Shown one piece after another: positions 26,096 through 36,403 of a DNA stretch of 64,000 nt (its first letter is position 1; each line of letters opens with the position of its first letter). The notes beneath the pieces are model-generated. The model was not told the DNA's origin. It made no database searches and saw nothing but the letters and a program-made list of their open reading frames with translations. Origin of the DNA: Paenibacillus faecalis (GTDB lineage: Bacteria; Bacillota; Bacilli; Paenibacillales; Paenibacillaceae); assembly GCF_900289175.1 (NCBI RefSeq), contig NZ_LT985747.1, forward strand, positions 3,143,761-3,207,760, written 5' to 3'. Position numbers and translations under genes: made by a program.

Positions 26096-28456
26096 CTAAC
26101 TGGCTATATCTGAGTGAGAACCGCATTTTCCTTTTCCGCTGATCACCTTAACTTTTAACCGCTCTTCCCCTGAAGGGATGGTGATAAAACGGTCTTGCTC
26201 TGACTCTCTAGCTTCCCAATCATTCAAACGAATAATAAAACCGATCCGTTTTACGTCAGCCGCGGCGTAAATTAAAGCGCTAACCCCTCCATCCTCTTTT
26301 GGCGTGAAGTCAATCCTTCCATCCTGGACCCCCGTATCCCATACCCAAACATTCCAGCCATCATAATGATGATCTGCCCGCTCATACTCCAGCTCGATAG
26401 CCACAATATTTTTTTTCGGCCGCTCCTCATCTGCATATAACACCATCACAGACAGCTTAGGTACGGTAACTTTGGAAGCGTCAATCTCCATAAGCGTTTC
26501 TATACCAGCTCTTTTGTCATTTACAACAACATTCCAAACATATGGCGACGCCGGCAACTCCATAACGGTATCGCTACACCGTCCATTGACGATAACAACA
26601 ATTTTGTTCCAGCTATCCCCACTCCCGTTATTCTCCAATTGGTAAGCTACAATTTGTTCTCCACAGCGAATGATGCTCATGTTCTTTTCGATCTGTTCAC
26701 GATCTTCCATCCTGAAAGATGAATGCTTCCGACGAAGTTCAAGCAGCCCTTTATAATATTGAAAAACAGGAAGAAAACGCGCTTTGTTCTCCCATCTTAT
26801 CGCATTAACTGCATCTCCGCTCCGATAACTGTTATGATCGCCAAACTTGCTCCTCAGCAGTTCATCGCCTGCATGGATAAGCGGAATCCCCTGGGATAAC
26901 AGTACGATACTGTTAGCCAGCAAGCTTCGACGCACAGGCTCGGAATTCAATATATCATCATCCGAAACAGCAAAATAAGGTTGACTTTCAAACACTTTCT
27001 TCCATATATCTCCACCATCTGCCGGTACGCCATTTTTCATATGAAGAAGCCCTGCTTTACGTCCTAATCCCATTGCAGTCAGTACCTTATCCCATAAGTT
27101 CAAATTATCATGTACCGTCACATAGTTGATCGTTTCCGAAGCAGCGTAGGCAAAGTCGTGAATCGACCCTAGCATACCTTCAGCCACTGATTTCTCAAAG
27201 CCGGAAGCCCCGGTAGCAAACCCTTTTTCACTTCCGTCATTATCCCCTTTAATGGCGTAACGAAAATGATCGTTAAACACTGCGAAGCCTTTCCCTCGCT
27301 GGCTTCCTTTGACCGTCTTGCTTACAAGCGGACTTTCCGCTCCTGTCCAAGGCTCTCCATAAATCAGCAATGAAGGTTTTACCTCACGGCGAAGCTCCTC
27401 TACAATCTCAAACATCGTTGTCTTGTCGATCAGAGCCATCAGATCAAACCGAAAACCGTCTATATGGTACTCCTCAACCCAATAACGCAGGGAATCTTTA
27501 ATATATTTTCGAACCATCGGTTTTTCCGTAGCTAGCTCATTACCGACTCCCGAACCGTTGGACAATTCGCCATTTTCGTGCCGGCGATAAAAGTATCCGG
27601 GAACAATCGGCTCAAATGGGCCGTCATCAACCGTATAAGTATGATTATAAACGACATCCATAATGACTCTGATCCCCTTATTGTGAAGGGCCATTATCAT
27701 TTCTTTACATTCCCGAATACGAACCTCCGGCTTTGTCGGATCGGTTGAATAAGAGCCCTCCGGCACGTTATAATTTTGCGGATCATAGCCCCAGTTATAC
27801 TCTTTTCCTGTGTAATAGGATCCTGTCTCTTCAAGCTCATTGACCGTCCTGAAATCAGATATGGGCAAAAGCTGCACATGTGTTACACCTAACTCGGCAA
27901 GATGATCTATTCCCAGGCTATTTCCGTATTCATCCTTCAGCCCGTGTTCTGTAAACGCCTTATACTTCCCCTTATATTTCATACCGGAGTTAGACGATAT
28001 CGAAAAATCCCTTACATGCAGTTCATACAGCACCGCATCGGTAGGCTGGATCGGCGGGGGAGATGAATCAAACGCCCAACCGTCAGGACGGCAAGCTTCC
28101 GGATCAACGATAGCTCCGCGGCAACCATTAGCCGATACTGCTGTTGCATAAGGGTCTACAGCGAAGCGATATCCGCCGTGATCATGTTTTATTTTGTAAA
28201 GGTAGTATCGACCTGCCAAATCCCCAGTTATGATGGAAGTCCATACCCCATCGTCCCCGCGACTCATGCGGATTTCTTGTCCGCCCTCATGGTCCATAAC
28301 TAACCCAGATTCATCGTAAATACCGGCATCTTTATACAGTACTAAAGATACCGCACGGGCCGTTGGCGCCCATAGCCTAAAAACACTTTTATTTTTTCTA
28401 TAAGTTACACCAAGTTTTATGTTTGTTTTATAATGGAACATGTCCATGCTCATCAT
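26096..28456 (-). CDS. pulA: type I pullulanase with C-terminal CBM41-like domain
   Basis: About 786 residues, no signal peptide, so cytoplasmic. N-terminal CBM48-type domain (VFRLWAPTARAVSLVLY), GH13 catalytic barrel with the type I pullulanase signature YNWGYDPQNY, nucleophile in FRFDLMALI, acid/base in LIYGEPWTG, and VTVHDNLNLWDK. It debranches alpha-1,6 links of glycogen or imported maltodextrins. Residues about 690-780 (HHYDGWNVWVWDTG, later LNDWEARESEQDRFI) resemble the pullulanase-associated domain (CBM41), which is usually N-terminal in secreted enzymes. Start uncertain: GTG 28462, ATG 28456 or later ATGs; the ribosome binding site is weak. Confidence 0.92.
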   Translation of the reverse strand: MMSMDMFHYKTNIKLGVTYRKNKSVFRLWAPTARAVSLVLYKDAGIYDESGLVMDHEGGQEIRMSRGDDGVWTSIITGDLAGRYYLYKIKHDHGGYRFAVDPYATAVSANGCRGAIVDPEACRPDGWAFDSSPPPIQPTDAVLYELHVRDFSISSNSGMKYKGKYKAFTEHGLKDEYGNSLGIDHLAELGVTHVQLLPISDFRTVNELEETGSYYTGKEYNWGYDPQNYNVPEGSYSTDPTKPEVRIRECKEMIMALHNKGIRVIMDVVYNHTYTVDDGPFEPIVPGYFYRRHENGELSNGSGVGNELATEKPMVRKYIKDSLRYWVEEYHIDGFRFDLMALIDKTTMFEIVEELRREVKPSLLIYGEPWTGAESPLVSKTVKGSQRGKGFAVFNDHFRYAIKGDNDGSEKGFATGASGFEKSVAEGMLGSIHDFAYAASETINYVTVHDNLNLWDKVLTAMGLGRKAGLLHMKNGVPADGGDIWKKVFESQPYFAVSDDDILNSEPVRRSLLANSIVLLSQGIPLIHAGDELLRSKFGDHNSYRSGDAVNAIRWENKARFLPVFQYYKGLLELRRKHSSFRMEDREQIEKNMSIIRCGEQIVAYQLENNGSGDSWNKIVVIVNGRCSDTVMELPASPYVWNVVVNDKRAGIETLMEIDASKVTVPKLSVMVLYADEERPKKNIVAIELEYERADHHYDGWNVWVWDTGVQDGRIDFTPKEDGGVSALIYAAADVKRIGFIIRLNDWEARESEQDRFITIPSGEERLKVKVISGKGKCGSHSDIAS

Positions 28457-28790
28457 TATCACCGTCGCTTTTTATCGCTGGATTTCTAATAGTATTGGCT
28501 TCTGATTCATTAGCCAGACCTCACCCTTAGTTGATAAATCGCTACATATTTAGTTTATGCCAGGCCATGCCTATCGGCTTATGTACCCTTTTCTCTTTAT
28601 CTGATCAATGCTTGTACAATCGCTTCTATAACATACATATACTTAGACAGGAAAGATAAAATAGAATCCGACAACGAACAAGAAATTTATTTTAAAATAA
28701 AAAAAGCACCCGTCTTCAAAAGACGGATGCTAAAAACACCCTTGATAAAACTTCGAAAAACCTTGATCAACCATACAGCTTGCTTACTGC
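28457..28790. other. intergenic stretch between ptsI and pulA
   Basis: Contains the ptsI terminator (28701-28735) and about 240 bp upstream of pulA. I see no open frame with a ribosome binding site, no riboswitch and no clear sigma-A promoter or cre box here. Confidence 0.5.
28697..28735 (-). terminator. terminator of the ptsG-ptsH-ptsI cluster
   Basis: Minus strand AGCATCCGTCTT and AAGACGGGTGCT with TTTG loop, then seven T. Confidence 0.88.
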
Positions 28791-30506
28791 TTACTCAGCA
28801 GTTGCTTTTTTTACAAGATCAACAACTTCCTCCGCTGTGCGCATCTCCAGCGCCTTTGCCGCTAGCTCCTGCATCTCCGCACGGGAGAGACGGGAAATTT
28901 GACTGCGTGCCGGAAGGATGGAGGTTGCACTCATACTGAATTCATCCAATCCCAAACCGAGCAGCAGCGGAATCGCAACGGGATCTCCTGCCATCTCCCC
29001 GCACATGCCCGCCCAGCGGCCTTCACGGTGAGCAGCATCAATGACCATTTTTACAAGACGCAGAATGGCCGGATTATACGGTTGGTACAGATAAGATACA
29101 CGTTCATTCATCCGGTCGGCAGCCATCGTATACTGGATCAGATCATTGGTTCCGATACTGAAGAAATCAACTTCCTTCGCGAACTGATCGGCCATTACAG
29201 CTGTTGACGGAATCTCCACCATAATTCCGAGTTGGATGTTATCTGAAACAGCGATCCCTTCAGAAACAAGCTTGCTCTTTTCCTCTTCCAACAGAGCCTT
29301 AGCCTCACGGAATTCGCCCAAAGTAGCGATCATTGGAAACATAATCCGCAAATCGCCGTGAACACTTGCCCGGAGCAGTGCCCGAAGCTGGGTTCTGAAA
29401 ATATCCTGTCGCTCCAGACAAAGGCGAACTGCACGGAATCCAAGGAACGGGTTCATCTCTTTTGGCAAATCGAGATAAGGCAATTCTTTATCGCCCCCGA
29501 TGTCGAGCGTGCGAACTACAACAGGCTTGCCTTCCATCTTCTCAAGCACAGTCTTGTAGGCATTGTACTGAATTTCCTCCGAAGGCAATTTCTCGCGCCC
29601 CATGTACAAAAATTCCGTACGATAGAGCCCTACGCCTTCACCTCCGTTTTCCAGAACACCAGCCACATCGTTAGGTGTACCGATATTAGCCGCAAGCTCC
29701 ACCTGAACCCCGTCTTTCGATACAGTAGGCTCACTTCTCAGCTTCTTCCACTCTTCAACCTGCTTCGCATAGGCCTCCTGCTTGTTGCGGTACTCCGCAA
29801 CCGTCGCTTCGGAAGGGTTGATCAGCACGTTCCCTTCAAGACCATCAACGATGACCAGATCACCGTTTTTCACCAAAGAAAGAACGTTTTTCGTACCGAC
29901 AACGGCAGGGATTTCAAGTGAACGCGCCATAATCGCTGAATGGGATGTGCGGCCACCAATATTCGTTGCGAAGCCTTTGACATATTGACGATTCAGCTGC
30001 GCCGTATCTGAAGGTGTCAGGTCCTCGGCAATGACGATAACTTCCTCATTGATTTCGGACGGACTAACATAGTTCAGTCCAAGCAAATGCTTTAGTATAC
30101 GCTTCGTTACATCGCGCATATCGGCTGCGCGCTCCTGAAGATAAGCGCTTTTCATATTTTGAAACATCTCGATAAATTGCTCCGCTGTTTCATTCAAAGC
30201 ATATTCTGCCGTAACTGCTTCCGAGGCAATTTTATCTTTTACCGGTGTAATCAGCTCAGGATCATCCAGAATGAGAAGGTGAGATTCAAAAATCTCAGCC
30301 TTCTTCTCACCCAGCTCTTGACGGGTCCGCTCCTTAATGGCCTCAAGCTCAGCTCGGGATTTATCCAGTGCGCTTTCAAGTCTGGCCACCTCTTTGCCGG
30401 CATCCTCCGCCTTTTGAGTTGTTACCGTGTAATCCGGATGCTCCAGGGTAAATGCACGGGCAATGGCAATACCTGCCGAAGCCGCGATTCCCTTTATATT
30501 ATTCAT
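28791..30506 (-). CDS. ptsI: PTS enzyme I (phosphoenolpyruvate-protein phosphotransferase)
   Basis: 571 residues, normal for enzyme I. Transfers phosphate from PEP to HPr. Visible: N-terminal swiveling domain with the phosphorylated His in [25 protein letters not shown] segment, and the C-terminal PEP-binding barrel with [26 protein letters not shown], and the [10 protein letters not shown] and [10 protein letters not shown] blocks. The ATG at 30506 overlaps the last 8 bases of ptsH (ATGAATAA), so translation is coupled; upstream in-frame codons lie within ptsH. Confidence 0.97.
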   Translation of the reverse strand: MNNIKGIAASAGIAIARAFTLEHPDYTVTTQKAEDAGKEVARLESALDKSRAELEAIKERTRQELGEKKAEIFESHLLILDDPELITPVKDKIASEAVTAEYALNETAEQFIEMFQNMKSAYLQERAADMRDVTKRILKHLLGLNYVSPSEINEEVIVIAEDLTPSDTAQLNRQYVKGFATNIGGRTSHSAIMARSLEIPAVVGTKNVLSLVKNGDLVIVDGLEGNVLINPSEATVAEYRNKQEAYAKQVEEWKKLRSEPTVSKDGVQVELAANIGTPNDVAGVLENGGEGVGLYRTEFLYMGREKLPSEEIQYNAYKTVLEKMEGKPVVVRTLDIGGDKELPYLDLPKEMNPFLGFRAVRLCLERQDIFRTQLRALLRASVHGDLRIMFPMIATLGEFREAKALLEEEKSKLVSEGIAVSDNIQLGIMVEIPSTAVMADQFAKEVDFFSIGTNDLIQYTMAADRMNERVSYLYQPYNPAILRLVKMVIDAAHREGRWAGMCGEMAGDPVAIPLLLGLGLDEFSMSATSILPARSQISRLSRAEMQELAAKALEMRTAEEVVDLVKKATAE

Positions 30507-30774
30507 TGAGTTCGCCCAGCCCTTCATTGATCATAACGTCCGTCAATGCAGACAGTGCTTCTTCCTCACTGGCTCCTTCCGAAATAAGAGTAAGTGTATC
30601 CCCTTGCTCCAACCCCAGTGACAGAACACCCAGAATCGATTTCAACGTTACTTTTTTACCATTCGCCTCAGCGAAAGATTCTGTGTCTTTAAATTTATTA
30701 GCGGTATTTACCAATGCTGTAGCGGGACGTGCGTGAATCCCATCCTCGTCGACAATTCTAAACGTTTTTTGCAT
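30499..30774 (-). CDS. ptsH: PTS phosphocarrier protein HPr
   Basis: 91 residues. Catalytic His in [12 protein letters not shown] (position 14) and regulatory Ser in [11 protein letters not shown], the HPrK site used for CcpA-dependent catabolite repression in Firmicutes. The ATG at 30774 lies 9 bp after AGAGG; the ATG at 30783 overlaps that site. It follows ptsG by 48 bp and overlaps ptsI, so glucose transporter and general PTS proteins are one cluster. Confidence 0.97.
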   Translation of the reverse strand: MQKTFRIVDEDGIHARPATALVNTANKFKDTESFAEANGKKVTLKSILGVLSLGLEQGDTLTLISEGASEEEALSALTDVMINEGLGELNE

Positions 30775-30822
30775 GTTCTTCATCCTCTTTCTTTTTTTAT
30801 TTATTTATTATTCCCCAATGAA

Positions 30823-32874
30823 CTATTTCATTGTAATAATATTGGGTTCGCCTGATTTGACAACACCTGTTTTATTCAGCTTCACCGACACTCCCTCTGG
30901 AAGATTGGAGAAGATAACCGGAGTTATAATCGATTTGGCATGCTCTCTCACATATTCCAGATCGACTTCCATTATCGGCTGTCCGGGTGATACATGATCC
31001 CCTTCGCTCACGAGCACTTTAAAGCCTTGTCCCTTCAATTTAACCGTATTTACACCAATGTGAACAAGCACTTCTTTACCGCCATCGGACATAATGCCGA
31101 CCGCATGTTTACTCGGGAATACATTAAATACTTTACCAGAAACAGGTGACGAAATCATTCCATCATGGGGCAAAATAGCAAATCCATCACCTGTCATCCG
31201 TTCGGAAAACACCGGATCAGGAACATTGGAAATATCCATCAGTTCCCCGTTAACCGGAGCAACGATCTCTTCCATCATCACAGCATCGCCATCTTGTTCC
31301 GCTTCCTGCTCTACAACATCCGATTCCTCTTCATTCGTTACAGAGGAAGGAGCAGGAGCAAGACCTGACATAATATCTTGAATTTGCGATTTGATCGTAT
31401 CCGACCGAGTACCAAAAATCGCTTGAATATTGTTGCCTACTTCCAGTACGCCAGAAGCGCCCAACTTTTTCAACCCTGCTTTATCAACACTCTCTTTATT
31501 TTTCACTTCAACACGAAGACGTGTAATACACGCATCCAAATGCGCGATGTTTGCTTGTCCTCCAAGTGCGCTCAAAATTTCATACGGCAATTGATCCTTG
31601 CTGCCTCCACCGGATTCATTCTTCTCTTCCTGCCCATCCTCTCGACCAGGAGTTTTCAGATTGAACTTGCGAATAACAAATCGGAAGCCAAAATAGTAGA
31701 TCACTGCCATGATCAATCCAACGATGATCACATTCCACCAAGGTGTACGGTTTGGAATTACCCCGAATATCATATAGTCGATTAATCCACCCGAGAAAGT
31801 CATTCCGATCTTGGTGTTCAGAATATGCATCGTCATGAAGGACAAACCTGCAAATACTGCATGAACTGCAAACAAGAGCGGCGCTACGAATAAGAAGGAG
31901 AACTCAAGCGGCTCCGTAATCCCTGTCAAAAAGGAAGTCAGAGCGGCCGACCCCATAATACCCGCAACGTACTTTTTGTGTTCCGGTCTTGCTTCGTGGA
32001 AAATCGCAAGTGCCGCAGCCGGAAGACCGAACATCATAAACGGAAATTTCCCCGTCATGAAAGTACCTGCGGTAAACTCAACCCCGTCTCGAAGCTGGGC
32101 CATAAAAATATTTTGATCCCCGCGTATGACCTGTCCTGCCTGGTTCACATACTCACCGAATTCAAACCAAAACGGTGAATAGAAGATGTGATGCAGACCA
32201 AACGGAATCAACCCTCGCTCCACGACGCCGAACACAAACGCCGACAGCGTTAAATTCTGCTCCAACATAAAATGTGAAGCGGCATTTAGCCCCGTTTGAA
32301 TCGGCGGCCAGATCACCGTCATGAGCAAGCCCAGCAACACCGAAGTCACAGCTGTCATAATCGGTACAAATCGCTTGCCTGCAAAGAAGCCCAGATAAGA
32401 TGGCAGCTCGATTTTGAAAAACCGATTGTACATGCTGGCTGCTAATATACCGACTATGATCCCCCCGAAAACGCCGGTAGACAGCGTTGGAATACCGAGC
32501 ACGCTTGCATATGCATTGTCAGTCCCGATCATGGACGGTGTGACACCAATCACCGTTCCCATGGTTACGTTCATCACAAGATATCCGACAATGGCAGCAA
32601 GGCCCGCAACTCCGTCACCTCCGGCCAATCCTACGGCTACACCAACAGCAAACAGCAATGACAAATTCGTAAATACGATCTGTCCGGCGTTCATCATGAT
32701 CGTTGCAACCGCTTGAATCCATTCTGCTCCAAGCCATGGGGCATATTGCAGGAAGTCATCATTGACCAGCATATTACCTAACCCCAATAGCAGGCCGGCA
32801 GCCGGGAGGATAGCAACCGGCAGCATGAGTGCCTTACCGACCCTCTGCAGTACACCAAAAAATCGCTTGAACAT
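30823..32874 (-). CDS. ptsG: glucose PTS permease EIICBA
   Basis: 683 residues with domains in the order IIC-IIB-IIA. IIC: about ten membrane segments from [20 protein letters not shown] to about residue 400; IIB about 425-510 with the phosphorylated Cys in [15 protein letters not shown] about 545-683 with the His in [12 protein letters not shown]. The ATG at 32874 follows GGAAGGGG. Takes up and phosphorylates glucose. Expression is controlled by the leader at 32931-33060 through GlcT, encoded just upstream. Confidence 0.96.
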   Translation of the reverse strand: MFKRFFGVLQRVGKALMLPVAILPAAGLLLGLGNMLVNDDFLQYAPWLGAEWIQAVATIMMNAGQIVFTNLSLLFAVGVAVGLAGGDGVAGLAAIVGYLVMNVTMGTVIGVTPSMIGTDNAYASVLGIPTLSTGVFGGIIVGILAASMYNRFFKIELPSYLGFFAGKRFVPIMTAVTSVLLGLLMTVIWPPIQTGLNAASHFMLEQNLTLSAFVFGVVERGLIPFGLHHIFYSPFWFEFGEYVNQAGQVIRGDQNIFMAQLRDGVEFTAGTFMTGKFPFMMFGLPAAALAIFHEARPEHKKYVAGIMGSAALTSFLTGITEPLEFSFLFVAPLLFAVHAVFAGLSFMTMHILNTKIGMTFSGGLIDYMIFGVIPNRTPWWNVIIVGLIMAVIYYFGFRFVIRKFNLKTPGREDGQEEKNESGGGSKDQLPYEILSALGGQANIAHLDACITRLRVEVKNKESVDKAGLKKLGASGVLEVGNNIQAIFGTRSDTIKSQIQDIMSGLAPAPSSVTNEEESDVVEQEAEQDGDAVMMEEIVAPVNGELMDISNVPDPVFSERMTGDGFAILPHDGMISSPVSGKVFNVFPSKHAVGIMSDGGKEVLVHIGVNTVKLKGQGFKVLVSEGDHVSPGQPIMEVDLEYVREHAKSIITPVIFSNLPEGVSVKLNKTGVVKSGEPNIITMK

Positions 32875-32930
32875 TGTAATACCCCTTCCTTCTAATTGTC
32901 GAATCAAGGTGTACATACAAAACTTCAAAT

Positions 32931-33060
32931 CAAAAAAGGCATGAATATATACCAGGTATCGATTGCTTCTATCACTTATACGGCTAATATACCCATATAA
33001 ATGATGGAAGCAACCAAAATAACCTGTTATACACTCATGCCTGATCGAATCAGTTACACG
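32931..33060 (-). promoter_or_regulatory. ptsG leader: GlcT antiterminator target (RAT) overlapping a terminator
   Basis: RNA element on the minus strand. RAT-like sequence at 33060-33030 (GTAACTGATTCGATCAGGCA core). Its 3' part also forms one arm of a large terminator: arm 33042-33022 (AGGCATGAGTGTATAACAGG) pairs with arm 32957-32937 (ACCTGGTATATATTCATGCC), enclosing a second stem 33015-33001 with 32974-32961 (TTGCTTC / GAAGCAA), and is followed by six T at 32936-32931. GlcT binding to the RAT would prevent the terminator, the established mechanism for ptsG in B. subtilis. Confidence 0.85.
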
Positions 33061-33092
33061 TTGATTTGCAGTTTTGTTAAATTACTGACAGT

Positions 33093-33121
33093 ATCATAAC
33101 ACCCATTTCATCCGGTTTCAA
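33093..33121 (-). promoter_or_regulatory. ptsG promoter
   Basis: Minus strand TTGAAA (33121-33116), 17-bp spacer, TATGAT (33098-33093), about 35 bp ahead of the RAT. Confidence 0.75.
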
Positions 33122-33155
33122 GCCAATACACGATAACTCATCAAATGTTCACGAA

Positions 33156-34007
33156 TTATTCATTTTGTTCTTTTCTTTGAGCAAGCCGCTGCAAATGAAT
33201 GCTCAAATAACCTGCCTCTGCCGGATAAATCGGCTTTTTCAGACGCTGCTCCATTATTTTGGTTAACGTCCAAGCTAGCGCATACATTTCTGGGTACTCT
33301 CGTTTAAGAAGACTATCCAGCGGCCCTGATTCATCGATTGATTCTCCCCGCCGTATCCTTTCTATGGCAAAGCGCAGATGTGTAACCAGTCTAGAATAAT
33401 CAAGGGAATCCCGCGGGATTTTATACTCCAGTTTAAGCTCAACCATCTGTACGAGATCAGATACAAGTTCGGAATATTTTCTAACCTCTGAAATATGCTG
33501 ATTTGTCAATGCACTATGGAAGTGAAGAGCGATGAAACCGGCCTCATCTTGACCGAGATCTACCCCAAGCCGCTTTTTAATAATCTCCACAGCATATTCA
33601 GCCATCTGAAATTCTTCAGGATACAATTCCTTTGTTTCATACAAGAAAGGGTTATGAATCAGAAGACCTTGTTTATGGCGCTTCATAGCAAATGCGATAT
33701 GATCCGTCAAAGCTATGTGTATATGCTCATTTAGGGACCCGTCCATGGATTTTGAAGCATGAAGTATGATATCGTTCATGGCTTCAATTAACTGTTCGTC
33801 AATCTGGGGGACAAGCTGTTTATACTGCTCCTGCTCCTCAGGTTTGGTCAAAATAAACATTTTTTCAACAGCTGACAGCGGTATACGTTCATTTGGCTTG
33901 CGTTTGAAACCGATCCCTTTACCGATGACGACGACCTCATCATATTGAGGATGTTTTGCTATGATTACATTATTATTTAATACTTTAGCTACTCGTAAAC
34001 TGCTCAC
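33156..34007 (-). CDS. glcT: PtsGHI operon antiterminator, BglG/LicT family
   Basis: 283 residues. N-terminal RNA-binding CAT domain about 1-60 (VAKVLNNNVIIAKHPQYDEVV, then GKGIGFKRKPNERI), followed by two PRD domains with conserved His (LNEHIHIALTDHIAFAMKRH; FIALHFHSAL; YLSIHLQRL) that are phosphorylated by PTS proteins. Start is GTG at 34007, preceded by GAGGTG; no ATG fits. It binds the RAT in the ptsG leader immediately downstream and so couples ptsG expression to glucose flux. Confidence 0.93.
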   Translation of the reverse strand: MSSLRVAKVLNNNVIIAKHPQYDEVVVIGKGIGFKRKPNERIPLSAVEKMFILTKPEEQEQYKQLVPQIDEQLIEAMNDIILHASKSMDGSLNEHIHIALTDHIAFAMKRHKQGLLIHNPFLYETKELYPEEFQMAEYAVEIIKKRLGVDLGQDEAGFIALHFHSALTNQHISEVRKYSELVSDLVQMVELKLEYKIPRDSLDYSRLVTHLRFAIERIRRGESIDESGPLDSLLKREYPEMYALAWTLTKIMEQRLKKPIYPAEAGYLSIHLQRLAQRKEQNE

Positions 34008-34044
34008 ATCCGCACCTCATTTGACTAACACATATATCTAGCTC

Positions 34045-34073
34045 ATTCTAACAGATAACTACTATTTCATCAA
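34045..34073 (-). promoter_or_regulatory. glcT promoter
   Basis: Minus strand TTGATG (34073-34068), 17 bp, TAGAAT (34050-34045), 38 bp before the glcT start. Confidence 0.6.
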
Positions 34074-34118
34074 AACGAGATATATGTCAATACTTGAGAA
34101 TCGCCGTGATAAAGTAAA

Positions 34119-34160
34119 AGGTCGAGTATGGGAGAAAAATATCCCCCTGAACTCGACCTT
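34119..34160. terminator. terminator of the flotillin operon
   Basis: AAGGTCGAGT and ACTCGACCTT form a 10-bp stem; T-rich on both outer sides. Confidence 0.75.
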
Positions 34161-34202
34161 CTTTTCTCGAATCTAGCGGTCATTTCCGCTGATCCAGATC
34201 TA

Positions 34203-35741
34203 TTATTCTTCTTTAGCCGCTCCAACTTCCAGCGTTACCGGCTCTGGTTCAATCGGTTGAGCTGCAGCTGGCTTTTGAGGTGAAGCCGCAGGGCGTTTAG
34301 TCAAATCTTGAATCAGCTTTTCAACATCAATTCCTGAAACACTCTTTAGCATCTCCGGGGCGGTAGACATCAGTTCCGTCACATAATTGCTGACACGAGC
34401 TGCCCCTTCGCCCTTCCCTGTATCAACAACGGTCAATTTTTCAATGGACGATATAGGCTGCGCGATTTTCCCTGCAAGCTCAGGCAGCATCTTGACAATG
34501 ATGTCGAGTACGGCAGCTTCCCCGAACTTTTGGAAAGCTTCCGCAAGTTTTTCCTTTGCATCCGCTTCTGCCAAACCGCGCAAACGAATAACCTCTGCTT
34601 CCGCGGTACCTTTAGCGCGTTCAGCATCAGCGACAGCCTGACCTTCCAAACGCTTCTGCTCAGCGGAAGCTTTCGCCTGAGTTTCGATGGAATATTGCAA
34701 AGCATCTGCTTCACGCATTTTACGTGCTTTTTCAGCCTCAGCAGCCTGCTCAACTGCATATCGGTCAGCATCAGCCTTTTTCTTCACTTCGGCATCATAC
34801 TGCTTTTGGCGAACCACAATTTCTTTTTCCTGAAGATCGATTTCCCGTTCTTTCCGGACAAGTTCCACCTTCATCTGTTCTTCTACCATCGTTTGTTTCG
34901 CTCTGGCTTCCTGAATATGATACGCCTGGTCGGCTTCCGCTTTGGCCGTATCCTGCTCCCTCTTAAAAGAGGCTACTTTAAGTTCCTTATCCTTCGCGGC
35001 CTCCGCGATATTCGTATCACGCAGCAGCTCAGCCTTCTGTCCTTCTTCTTCGGCGCGCGCCTTTTGAATACGGGCATCCCGCACGGCCTCAGCCTCGGCG
35101 ATTTCCGCATCCCGCTTCACCGTTGCAATCCGCGGCTTACCGAGCGCTTCCAAGTAACCATGGTTATCACGTACATCCTTAATCGTAAAGGACACAATTT
35201 GTAATCCCATTTTCTTCAGATCGCGAGCAGCCACACCTTGAACTTCCTGAGCAAATTTATCCCGGTTGCGATAGACTTCCTCGACCGTCATTGAACCCAG
35301 GATCGCGCGCAGATGGCCTTCCAGCACTTCCTGAGCCTCACCCTTCAGTGAATCTACCGGTTTACCGAGGAACTGCTCTGCCGCTGTGGACACATCCTCG
35401 ATTGAACTACCTATTTTGATAATCGCAACTCCGTCTGCTAAAACCGGAACTCCTTGCTCCGTATAGACCTCCGGTGTCATGACATCAAGCTTATGCGAAA
35501 GCAGTGAAATAAACTCGGATTTTTGAAAAACCGGTAAAATAAATGCGCCTCCACCGCGAACGATTTTGATTTTTCGCCCGGACTCATCCTGTGAAATATT
35601 TTTGCTGCCAAGAAATGACCCGGTCACAATCATGGCTTCATCCGGACTAACCGTCTTGTAGCGAGCCCAAAAAGCAAGACCCAGTACAATAATAACCCCT
35701 ACAACAATAGATGGAATCAATAAATAATCAGGCAAGTTCAT
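34203..35741 (-). CDS. floT: flotillin family membrane scaffold protein
   Basis: 512 residues. N-terminal membrane hairpin (YLLIPSIVVGVIIVLGLAFW), SPFH/band 7 domain about 25-210, then a long Ala/Glu/Lys-rich coiled coil about 215-400 (repeated KADADRYAVEQAAEAEK-like text) and a C-terminal Pro/Ala-rich tail. Forms functional membrane microdomains. The ATG at 35741 lies after AAGGGAG and overlaps the upstream nfeD-type gene by 14 bp. The pair matches the yuaF-yuaG arrangement in Bacillus. Confidence 0.92.
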   Translation of the reverse strand: MNLPDYLLIPSIVVGVIIVLGLAFWARYKTVSPDEAMIVTGSFLGSKNISQDESGRKIKIVRGGGAFILPVFQKSEFISLLSHKLDVMTPEVYTEQGVPVLADGVAIIKIGSSIEDVSTAAEQFLGKPVDSLKGEAQEVLEGHLRAILGSMTVEEVYRNRDKFAQEVQGVAARDLKKMGLQIVSFTIKDVRDNHGYLEALGKPRIATVKRDAEIAEAEAVRDARIQKARAEEEGQKAELLRDTNIAEAAKDKELKVASFKREQDTAKAEADQAYHIQEARAKQTMVEEQMKVELVRKEREIDLQEKEIVVRQKQYDAEVKKKADADRYAVEQAAEAEKARKMREADALQYSIETQAKASAEQKRLEGQAVADAERAKGTAEAEVIRLRGLAEADAKEKLAEAFQKFGEAAVLDIIVKMLPELAGKIAQPISSIEKLTVVDTGKGEGAARVSNYVTELMSTAPEMLKSVSGIDVEKLIQDLTKRPAASPQKPAAAQPIEPEPVTLEVGAAKEE

Positions 35742-36273
35742 ACTCATCTCCCTTTCGTTCTTCCAGCTCGGTCACCCTCAGGACGCCTTCAGCCACTTCC
35801 ACAACCACTACCCGAACTCCGGCAGCAAGCGGCGTTTCATCAAAACTGGAGGCAATATGTAATGTATTGCTTGCTCCTACCCTCACCATCACTTCCCCAT
35901 AACCTTGAGCTGGCAACGGAACGGTAATTTCCCCGATTCTCCCCACCAACTCTTGAATGGAAAAGCCTGTTGAGTTTTCACTATTCTCCATCGGACGCAC
36001 ATAACCGAAATACACGACAATGGATATCAGAATAGCTACAAGTACAGATATGACAACCTGCGGTCCCGGGGATAAGTCGGTGTACTTCTGCAGCATAATG
36101 CCCGTACCTCCAAAAACAGTAACTGCCGCTGCCAACACAACAGGCTTGAAGAAATCAACGGACAAAAAATCAAGCATCCCGTCCAGTGCTCCGCTCAGAA
36201 CATCCCCCAGCAAAACGGTCACGACGGCAAACAGTACCCCTCCGATTAAACATCCCCAAAACAGTGCCTCCAT
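35728..36273 (-). CDS. NfeD family membrane protein (YuaF-like)
   Basis: 181 residues: four hydrophobic segments in the first 110 residues (WGCLIGGVLFAVVTVLLG, VLAAAVTVFGGTGI, VISVLVAILISIVVYFGY) and a C-terminal OB-fold NfeD domain (LVGRIGEITVPLPAQGYGEV, then AGVRVVVVEVAEGVLRV). GGAGG lies 8 bp before the ATG. NfeD proteins are partners of flotillin/stomatin proteins; the downstream gene encodes exactly such a partner and overlaps it. Confidence 0.92.
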   Translation of the reverse strand: MEALFWGCLIGGVLFAVVTVLLGDVLSGALDGMLDFLSVDFFKPVVLAAAVTVFGGTGIMLQKYTDLSPGPQVVISVLVAILISIVVYFGYVRPMENSENSTGFSIQELVGRIGEITVPLPAQGYGEVMVRVGASNTLHIASSFDETPLAAGVRVVVVEVAEGVLRVTELEERKGDEYELA

Positions 36274-36403
36274 TTTGACTGCCTCCTTCAGAATCCCTCA
36301 CTGTATATAATAAAGTAATACGGGGCAAAGTTAACTTCGTTTCAAACATTTTCCTAATTCGCCATATTTACTTCGATCTCATTCAATACAACCGTTATAT
36401 GAA

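Noticed and set aside
28463..28696. Riboswitch or small gene upstream of pulA
   Set aside because: No conserved core, no ribosome binding site with a coding frame; only short GC-rich pairs were seen.
34530..35204. 224-codon + strand frame opposite the flotillin gene
   Set aside because: Phe/Leu-rich translation produced by the Glu/Ala/Lys-rich coiled-coil codons of flotillin read in antisense.
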